The notes beneath the pieces were generated by a model, which was not told the DNA's origin, did no database searches, and saw only the letters and a program-made list of their open reading frames with translations. From Chryseobacterium indologenes (lineage in GTDB: Bacteria > Bacteroidota > Bacteroidia > Flavobacteriales > Weeksellaceae), in the NCBI RefSeq assembly GCF_018362995.1, contig NZ_CP074372.1, forward strand, positions 4,898,001 through 4,962,000: 64,000 nucleotides of DNA. Direction: 5' to 3'. A program made the translations under genes and the position numbers. The first letter of the stretch is position 1; each line of letters opens with the position of its first letter. Positions 58,321 through 64,000 of this stretch are shown piece after piece.

Positions 58321-58773
58321 CTATTTTACGGGTTCAGACAAAGGAATATCAGGAGTTCCACTATAGAAAACAATCAGCGTTGCCCCTTTATCTCCGGTTT
58401 TTCCTCTGTGGCCGGTATTAACCATTTCAGGAAGAACCTGACCTTTTCTTATCCATTGTGTTTTGCCATCTTCCTTTCTTTCGATCTGGATTTCTCCTTT
58501 TTCTACATACGCAGCATTAATGACAGGGTGTTTATGCCAGTGCAGAGCTTTGTTGGGAGGAACAGCAATTTTCAGAACCGATATTTCAGGCTGTGTTGTG
58601 GGATAAGCCGGATACACAGTTCCATCCCAGGACTTTGTAGTTTTTAAAAGCGTTACAGATTCAATTTTATCAGAATATTCTGATTGTGGCTCGTTCGATG
58701 AATTATCACAGGAAAGAAGCAGGGAAGAGAGTAGAGCAAAGAAAGCTGTACCCAATAGATTTTTTTTAATCAT
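58321..58773 (-). CDS. Cupin-domain lipoprotein
   Basis: A 150-residue lipoprotein (LLSSLLLSC, Cys22) with one cupin barrel: motif 1 HWHKHPVINAAYVEKGEI (His ligands and Glu) and motif 2 VNTGHRGKTGDKGATLIVF. Cupins of this size bind a metal and may act on small molecules or sense them. No partner gene is adjacent. The substrate cannot be deduced; surface or periplasmic location follows from the lipobox. Confidence 0.85.
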   Translation of the reverse strand: MIKKNLLGTAFFALLSSLLLSCDNSSNEPQSEYSDKIESVTLLKTTKSWDGTVYPAYPTTQPEISVLKIAVPPNKALHWHKHPVINAAYVEKGEIQIERKEDGKTQWIRKGQVLPEMVNTGHRGKTGDKGATLIVFYSGTPDIPLSEPVK

Positions 58774-58949
58774 AAACTTTCAATTAATAGATTGATTTTG
58801 GTTCGGATGATCCGTGATACAAAAATAGCAAGCTTGTTTAAATTTCCCTAATGTTTGAATTATTTTTTTATTGATCTGATTACAATTCAGTCCTTAAAAA
58901 ATATTTATCAAAGAAAACATTTGTCATAAGTTTAAAACTTTATTTTTTA

Positions 58950-58957
58950 TATTTTTG
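58950..58957 (+). promoter_or_regulatory. -7 box of the lipoprotein-cytochrome c-rlmF operon
   Basis: TATTTTTG matches TAnnTTTG and lies 18 nt before the ATG at 58976. Confidence 0.55.
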
Positions 58958-58975
58958 CTACCAAATTAGAAAAAA

Positions 58976-59194
58976 ATGAAAAAAGTATTAGCAATCGCAT
59001 TTATCGGAGGTTTATTATTAGCAAGCTGCAAAAAAAAGCCAGATCACTCTTTACAGGATAGCAACACTATGATGGAAGAGCCAGAAGCAACGACTGTTGT
59101 AGATTCTACGGCAAAAACTGCTGTTCCTGCTGCTGCAACTCCGGCTACAACTGCTCCTGAAGCTGCTAAAACAGATTCTACAGCGAAGAAATAA
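58976..59194 (+). CDS. Small Ala/Thr-rich lipoprotein
   Basis: A 72-residue lipoprotein: signal AIAFIGGLLLASC (Cys18), then KKK and a low-complexity tail rich in Ala, Thr, Pro, Asp with repeats of the type DSTAK (twice) and AATPATTAPEAA. No folded domain is likely. Its stop overlaps the cytochrome c start by one base (TAATG), so the two are coupled; it may be a spacer or surface peptide partner of the cytochrome. The protein is small but has a clear promoter and signal. Confidence 0.78.
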   Translation: MKKVLAIAFIGGLLLASCKKKPDHSLQDSNTMMEEPEATTVVDSTAKTAVPAAATPATTAPEAAKTDSTAKK

Positions 59195-59568
59195 TGAAAA
59201 AAATACTTTTGGCAGGAACACTCGGCCTTCTGATCATTTCCTGTTCTAAAAAAGAAAATACAGCAGAAGTGGCTCCTTCTTCTGAGACAACAGCTGTTTC
59301 AGAACCGGCTAAATCTAATCTTTCAGGTGACCAGATCATGGAAACATTGGATTGCTCAGGATGTCACGCTGTGAATGAGAGAATGATAGGACCTTCTTAT
59401 AAGGAAATTGCAGGGAAGTACTCTGAAAAGGATACAGAATTGTTGGCTTCCAAAATTATAGAAGGCGGAAGTGGAGTATGGGGAAGTGTGCCTATGGCTG
59501 CCCATCCACAGGTATCTAAAGAAGATGCCAAAAAAATGGTGGAATATATTTTAAGTCAGAAGAAATAA
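59194..59568 (+). CDS. c-type cytochrome lipoprotein (class I)
   Basis: A 124-residue lipoprotein (LGLLIISC, Cys17) with one heme c site CSGCH (Cys54, Cys57, His58) and an axial Met, probably Met101 in SVPMAAHP. The GPSYKEIAGKY segment and the C-terminal helix KMVEYILSQKK are typical of small soluble cytochrome c domains that shuttle electrons in the periplasm. Translationally coupled to the small lipoprotein before it; rlmF follows 3 nt later. Confidence 0.93.
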   Translation: MKKILLAGTLGLLIISCSKKENTAEVAPSSETTAVSEPAKSNLSGDQIMETLDCSGCHAVNERMIGPSYKEIAGKYSEKDTELLASKIIEGGSGVWGSVPMAAHPQVSKEDAKKMVEYILSQKK

Positions 59569-59571
59569 AAT

Positions 59572-60501
59572 ATGTCTGCTGAAAAATCCAGTCTGCACAC
59601 AAGAAATCTGCATCGCAATCCCTATGATTTTGATGAGCTTATTTCTTGTGTGCCGGAACTGAAACACTTTGTTTTCGTTAATGCTTATCAGACGGTAACC
59701 ATTAATTTCAGCATTCCAAAAGCGGTGAAACTGCTCAATAAAGCCTTACTCTTACATTTTTATCATATTAAAGGCTGGGATATTCCCGATACCAATCTTT
59801 GTCCTCCAATTCCCGGAAGGGCAGATTATGTACATTATATTGCTGATCTTTTAGCTGAACAGCTGGACCAAATTCCGACAGGAAATTCTGTAAAAGGATT
59901 GGATATAGGAACAGGAGCTAATCTTGTGTATCCTTTAATCAGCCACAGATCTTATGGCTGGGAAATGCTGGGAACAGATATCAATCAGGATTCTTTGGCC
60001 AATGCTCAAAATATTCTGGATCAAAATGAAGACCTTATGTCTGTTATTCAGTTGAAAAGTCAGCCTGATGCTGATCATATCTTTACCAATATCATTAATC
60101 CTGATGACAGGTTTACCTTCACCATGTGTAACCCTCCTTTTCATGATTCTGAAGATTCTGCAATGAAAGGAAATATTAGGAAAACAAAAAATCTTAATAA
60201 ATCAAAGAAAGCCAAACCTGTTCTTAACTTTAGCGGTCGGCAGTCTGAGCTTTGGTGTGAAGGAGGCGAACTGGCTTTTATTACAAAGATGATTCATGAA
60301 AGTGCATTATTTTCATCACAGGTTCTTTGGTTCACGTGTCTGGTTTCCAAAAAAGACAACCTCAATAAGCTCAACAATCTTTTAAAGAAAGTAAACGTTG
60401 TGGAGGTGAAAACCATTGACATGGCTCAGGGACAAAAGGTAAGCAGAATGCTGGCCTGGACGTTTATTCCTCAAAAAGATCGAAAAGCCTGGTTTATTTA
60501 A
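59572..60501 (+). CDS. rlmF: 23S rRNA (adenine(1618)-N(6))-methyltransferase
   Basis: A 309-residue SAM methyltransferase modifying A1618 of 23S rRNA. Seen: LHTRNLHRNPYDFDELI, NFSIPKAVKLLNKALLLHFYHIKGWDIP (part), CPPIPGRADYVHYIADLL, the SAM loop GLDIGTGANLVYP and the catalytic MCNPPFHDS (NPPF for N6-adenine methylation). The GADIP-type order is diagnostic for RlmF. It is the last gene of a three-gene unit; a tandem repeat follows its stop. Confidence 0.94.
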   Translation: MSAEKSSLHTRNLHRNPYDFDELISCVPELKHFVFVNAYQTVTINFSIPKAVKLLNKALLLHFYHIKGWDIPDTNLCPPIPGRADYVHYIADLLAEQLDQIPTGNSVKGLDIGTGANLVYPLISHRSYGWEMLGTDINQDSLANAQNILDQNEDLMSVIQLKSQPDADHIFTNIINPDDRFTFTMCNPPFHDSEDSAMKGNIRKTKNLNKSKKAKPVLNFSGRQSELWCEGGELAFITKMIHESALFSSQVLWFTCLVSKKDNLNKLNNLLKKVNVVEVKTIDMAQGQKVSRMLAWTFIPQKDRKAWFI

Positions 60502-60543
60502 GGTTCAAGGTTTAAAGTTTAGGGTTCAATGTTTAAAGTTTAT
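60502..60543 (+). repeat. 21-bp tandem repeat built of heptamers
   Basis: Two 21-bp units (60502-60522, 60523-60543) differ at two positions, each made of GTT-containing heptamers of the type AGGTTCA, AGGTTTA, AAGTTTA. It directly follows the rlmF stop. Confidence 0.78.
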
Positions 60544-60625
60544 AGCACGATAGTACATATCTTGAATCTCATTACCCCGTATCCCGCATTTCCTGTCCAC
60601 TTTTTAAAATTTCTGAAAAAAGCCA

Positions 60626-60656
60626 TTGATGGTCATGTCAAAAATGCCTAAATTTG
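60626..60656 (+). promoter_or_regulatory. lysS promoter
   Basis: TTG (60626-60628) and an exact -7 TAAATTTG (60649-60656) are 20 nt apart; the lysS ATG is 22 nt downstream. Confidence 0.7.
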
Positions 60657-60678
60657 TACGCTTTTAGAAAAATAAGAA

Positions 60679-62376
60679 ATGCAATTATCAGAACAAGAAA
60701 TCATTAGAAGAGAAAAGCTGAATAAGCTTACTGAAATGGGGATTAATGCGTTCCCTGCGGATGAGTATACCATTACAGATACTACAGAATCTATAAAACA
60801 GGACTTTTCTGAAAGTAAACAGGTGAAGATCGCTGGTAGATTGATGTCCCGCAGAATTCAGGGGAAGGCTTCTTTCGCAGAATTGCAGGATTCTAAAGGA
60901 AAAATCCAGGTTTACTTCAACAGAGACGAGATCTGTCCAGGTGAAGATAAAGAACTATATAATGAAGTATACAAACACCTTTTGGATATTGGTGATATTA
61001 TCGGTATCGAAGGAGAATTGTTTACTACGCAGGTAGGAGAGATGACGGTTTTAGTAAAGAACTTTACACTTCTTACAAAGGCTTTGCGTCCTCTTCCTCA
61101 GGCTAAAACTGACGAAAACGGTGTTGTACATGACGGTTTTACAGATCCTGAATTAAGATACAGACAGCGTTATGTAGATTTAACGGTAAACCCTCAGGTT
61201 AAAGAAATTTTCGTGAAGAGAACAAAATTGTTCAATGCCATGAGAACATTCTTCAACGATGCAGGGTACTTTGAAGTAGAAACTCCTATTTTACAGTCAA
61301 TTCCTGGTGGAGCGGCAGCAAAACCGTTTATCACGCACCACAATGCATTAGATATCCCATTATATTTAAGAATTGCCAATGAATTATATCTGAAAAGATT
61401 GATCGTAGGTGGTTTTGATGGAGTATATGAGTTCTCTAAAAACTTCAGAAATGAAGGGATGGACAGAACGCATAACCCTGAGTTTACCGCTATGGAGATC
61501 TATGTAGCATACAAAGACTACAACTGGATGATGGATTTCACTGAGAAATTATTGGAATTCTGTGCCACTCAGGTGAATGGAAATGCAGAATCTACTTTCG
61601 GTGAACACACGATCAACTGGAAAGCTCCTTATCCAAGAGTTTCCATGACAGAAGCGATTCTGAAATATACAGGATTTGATATTACAGGAAAAACTGAGAA
61701 GGAATTATACGATTTTGCCAAGTCTATCGGTATTGAAGTAAACGAGACGATGGGGAAAGGAAAATTAATTGATGAGATCTTCGGTGAGAAATGTGAAGGA
61801 AACTTTATTCAGCCGACATTCATTACAGATTATCCGATCGAAATGTCTCCGCTGACAAAGAAACACAGAAGCAAAGAAGGCTTAACAGAGCGTTTTGAAT
61901 TAATGGTATGTGGTAAAGAAATTGCCAATGCGTATTCAGAGCTTAATGATCCTATTGATCAGAGAGAACGTTTTGAAGCACAGATGACTTTATCTGAAAG
62001 AGGAGACGATGAGGCAATGTTCATCGATCAGGACTTCTTAAGAGCATTGGAATATGGTATGCCGCCAACTTCAGGGTTAGGAATTGGTATGGACAGATTA
62101 ATCATGTTCTTAACGAACAATGCATCCATCCAGGAAGTGTTATTCTTCCCTCAGATGAGACCTGAAAAAGCAGTTCCACAGATTGAACTGGGAGAAGATG
62201 AAAAGGTAATCCTTGAAATCCTTAATTCTCAGGAAGAAGCAATGTCTTTAGCTGAAGTAAAAGAAAGAAGCCAGCTATCCGGTAAAAAATGGGATAAAGC
62301 TTCCAAAACTCTTACAAAGAACAATATTGTGAAAGTAGAGAAAATTGATGAAAATCTTTTGATGACATTGGTTTAG
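60679..62376 (+). CDS. lysS: Lysyl-tRNA synthetase, class II
   Basis: A 565-residue class II synthetase: OB-fold anticodon domain (about 45-150, KIAGRLMSRRIQGKASFAELQD in parts), motif 1 FFNDAGYFEVETPIL, motif 2 FRNEGMDRTHNPEFTAMEIY and motif 3 GLGIGMDRLIMFL. It is about 60 residues longer than E. coli LysS; the extra C-terminal part after the catalytic domain (ILEILNSQEEAMSLAEVKE and so on) looks like a small winged-helix-like domain often seen in Bacteroidota. The last 15 codons are repeated at 63915-63961. Confidence 0.95.
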   Translation: MQLSEQEIIRREKLNKLTEMGINAFPADEYTITDTTESIKQDFSESKQVKIAGRLMSRRIQGKASFAELQDSKGKIQVYFNRDEICPGEDKELYNEVYKHLLDIGDIIGIEGELFTTQVGEMTVLVKNFTLLTKALRPLPQAKTDENGVVHDGFTDPELRYRQRYVDLTVNPQVKEIFVKRTKLFNAMRTFFNDAGYFEVETPILQSIPGGAAAKPFITHHNALDIPLYLRIANELYLKRLIVGGFDGVYEFSKNFRNEGMDRTHNPEFTAMEIYVAYKDYNWMMDFTEKLLEFCATQVNGNAESTFGEHTINWKAPYPRVSMTEAILKYTGFDITGKTEKELYDFAKSIGIEVNETMGKGKLIDEIFGEKCEGNFIQPTFITDYPIEMSPLTKKHRSKEGLTERFELMVCGKEIANAYSELNDPIDQRERFEAQMTLSERGDDEAMFIDQDFLRALEYGMPPTSGLGIGMDRLIMFLTNNASIQEVLFFPQMRPEKAVPQIELGEDEKVILEILNSQEEAMSLAEVKERSQLSGKKWDKASKTLTKNNIVKVEKIDENLLMTLV

Positions 62377-62402
62377 TCGAAATCATTTCTATAATATTAT
62401 AT

Positions 62403-62426
62403 AAAAGCGAGCATTTTGTTCGCTTT
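62403..62426 (+). terminator. Terminator after lysS
   Basis: AAAAGCGA and TCGCTTTT pair around an 8-nt loop, followed by a T-rich tract. It separates lysS from the T9SS gene. Confidence 0.75.
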
Positions 62427-62479
62427 TGTATTTTTTTTGTATTTTTTCATTAATTTGCACCAGATAAAAACACGCTTTA

Positions 62480-63901
62480 ATGAGAAAATTAATTACTACA
62501 AGTATTGTATTGGTCAGTTCCTTGATCAATGCACAAATTAACTTAATCCCAGATTCTAATTTTGGAAATAATAGTACAGTTGATTTAGGATCAGATGTTA
62601 CTGCATTTCTTTCTTACCATTTTTTAAATGACAAAATAATGGTTCAAAATTATGATCTTGTAGATCCGGATCTTACTTACTCCAGAGTTACAATGCTCAA
62701 TAATAATGGTAGCTTAGATGGTAGTTTTGGTACAGGTGGTTCTTTTCTTTTCCCGAAAAACTACAATGCTAACGAAGATGCAGATTTTGTGTATCATCTT
62801 ACTTCATCGCATCTATTCATGTTTTCTGGTAGAAAATATTTGTATAATGGAACTTTAGATCAAACTTATGGAACGAACGGACAATCGCTAAGCTATCATC
62901 CGTCAGAAATTTATCGGAAAGTACTTCCTGATGGCAAATTAATTATCAGAACCATAAATAATTTTTATCGATACACACAGTCAGGGAATTTAGATACGAC
63001 TTTTGGTACCAATGGAAGTCTTGTGAGTAATAATCTTTTAACAAATTATGGCTATCCAACTTTTGATTACCATCAGGAATTCGTTCCATTATTTTCGGAC
63101 AATTCTGTTTTAGAATACGATGGTAATTATTCTCATTTTAGAAAGATGAATTACACCACGGGTTATTATGATACTAATTTCGGGGTGAACGGAGATGCTC
63201 AATTTTCTACAGGAACTTCTGCTACGATTATGAAATTTCGTGTTTTGAATGACAATTCTTTCATTAATTATTTATTTGATAATAATACTAACTTTTTAAC
63301 GAAAACATTATCAACGGGAATGTTAGATAATTCTTTTGGAAATAATGGTAGAATTGATTTACCAAGTAACATAAGTGCTACAAATTTATTGTACAACCAG
63401 GATTTTGCTGCGGTCAATGATAATAATTTTATTATTCCTGTTTTCGATGATAACTATCCGAAAAAGATGTACCTCGCCAATTTCAATAATAATGGATTAA
63501 GTACAATAAACAGTCAGAATCTTTTAGATACAGGAATTACCACTGCTATGGTAAATCCTGATGACAAAGTATTTATTTCTGTAAAAGATGGTTATCTCTA
63601 TCTTTTTGTAAATCCTAGATTTATCAAAAGATATTTAATCTCAGAAAATACTTTGAATACGCGTGAAAATATAAACAAGACTGACGAAATTAGTTTTAAC
63701 AATCCTTTCAAAGATGAATTACATTTTAAAACCACAGAAAAAATAAAATTTACCGAAATTTATGATGAAGCTGGGAAATTGGTCTTGAAAAATTCAGGAC
63801 AAAAAGACAACAATACTTCTGCGCTTCCAAAAGGGGTTTATATTATTAAAATAACCAAGGAAAATGGGCAGATAATTTCTAAAAAAGCAATTAAGAATTA
63901 A
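62480..63901 (+). CDS. T9SS-secreted protein with delta-60-type repeats
   Basis: A 473-residue exported protein (signal SIVLVSSLINAQ) with repeated GxLDxxFGxxG units: GSLDGSFGTGG, GTLDQTYGTNG, GNLDTTFGTNG, YYDTNFGVNG and GMLDNSFGNNG, the mark of delta-60 (uncharacterised beta-propeller-like) repeats. The C-terminus (ISFNNPFKDELHFKT ... LPKGVYIIKI ... KAIKN) is a T9SS type A sorting domain. Asn-rich composition and high AT content differ from its neighbours, and it lies between lysS and a copied lysS tail, so it may have arrived by insertion. Confidence 0.88.
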   Translation: MRKLITTSIVLVSSLINAQINLIPDSNFGNNSTVDLGSDVTAFLSYHFLNDKIMVQNYDLVDPDLTYSRVTMLNNNGSLDGSFGTGGSFLFPKNYNANEDADFVYHLTSSHLFMFSGRKYLYNGTLDQTYGTNGQSLSYHPSEIYRKVLPDGKLIIRTINNFYRYTQSGNLDTTFGTNGSLVSNNLLTNYGYPTFDYHQEFVPLFSDNSVLEYDGNYSHFRKMNYTTGYYDTNFGVNGDAQFSTGTSATIMKFRVLNDNSFINYLFDNNTNFLTKTLSTGMLDNSFGNNGRIDLPSNISATNLLYNQDFAAVNDNNFIIPVFDDNYPKKMYLANFNNNGLSTINSQNLLDTGITTAMVNPDDKVFISVKDGYLYLFVNPRFIKRYLISENTLNTRENINKTDEISFNNPFKDELHFKTTEKIKFTEIYDEAGKLVLKNSGQKDNNTSALPKGVYIIKITKENGQIISKKAIKN

Positions 63902-63914
63902 TAGTATCTATTTG

Positions 63915-63961
63915 CTGAAAGTAGAGAAAATTGATGAAAATCTTTTGATGAAATTGGCTTA
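63915..63961 (+). pseudogene. Duplicate of the last codons of lysS
   Basis: Positions 63916-63961 match 62330-62375 with 44 of 46 bases (by eye). In the lysS frame it reads LKVEKIDENLLMKLA-stop against VKVEKIDENLLMTLV-stop, so even the stop position is kept, with a different stop codon (TAA, not TAG). No upstream lysS sequence accompanies it. Confidence 0.85.
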
Positions 63962-64000
63962 AGATTTTTCAGAAGATATAAATATAAAAGGTACAGAGCT

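Overview
The window reads as chromosomal DNA of a flavobacterium in the Chryseobacterium/Elizabethkingia group (Bacteroidota). The evidence is: several proteins with type IX secretion (T9SS) C-terminal sorting domains, the gliding/secretion ABC genes gldF-gldG, promoters of the Bacteroidota type (-7 TAnnTTTG, -33 TTG/TTTG), AT-rich spacers, and a protein-glutaminase very like the C. proteolyticum enzyme I know. No rRNA, tRNA, CRISPR array, phage or transposase was seen.

Layout. 1-4200: a sulfur locus (Crp/Fnr regulator cut by the window edge, TauE/SafE exporter, persulfide-dioxygenase/rhodanese fusion, split YeeE/YedE transporter), with an exact 24-bp repeat before two of its units. 4200-8000: a YiaV/YiaW-type HlyD + DUF3302 + TolC cassette and a second Crp/Fnr regulator. 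8000-13000: glycan salvage (Tat-exported glycosylasparaginase, lipoprotein, CutC, beta-mannosidase). 13000-13700: a ParDE toxin-antitoxin pair. 13700-31500: mostly housekeeping or stand-alone genes (ene-reductase, AEC transporter, PriA, DacB, T9SS M1 peptidase, JmjC-like cupin, Kbl, HemJ, GldFG, an Rrf2/TauE unit, small monooxygenase).

31600-42700 is a heme/iron acquisition island: two T9SS-secreted proteins (one a HmuY paralogue) divergent from a TonB receptor-HmuY-HmuTUV-methyltransferase-HmuS operon, followed by a ChaN-like protein. Two near-identical promoter cassettes with iron-box-like palindromes drive the secreted proteins, and one also faces the receptor operon. 42900-46700: an exported peptide-deformylase-like protein, and a nitroreductase-ohrR-ohr peroxide operon with an OhrR-like operator. 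46700-48200: protein-glutaminase and a small lipoprotein resembling its pro-region. 48600-57450: lipB and the trp operon (trpE-G-D-C-F-x-GNAT-B-A), headed by a leader peptide with three consecutive Trp codons and an attenuator hairpin. 57500-64000: membrane and cupin proteins, lipoprotein/cytochrome c/rlmF, lysS, and a T9SS delta-60-repeat protein lying between lysS and a second copy of the lysS 3' end.

The most interesting structures are the stand-alone pro-region-like lipoprotein beside the protein-glutaminase, the duplicated lysS tail, the degenerate heptamer arrays (two inside trpF), the trp leader, the secreted/lipid-anchored HmuY pair, the exported deformylase with an altered metal ligand, and the phased 24-bp repeats of the sulfur locus. 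All family assignments come from reading motifs; no database search was run.
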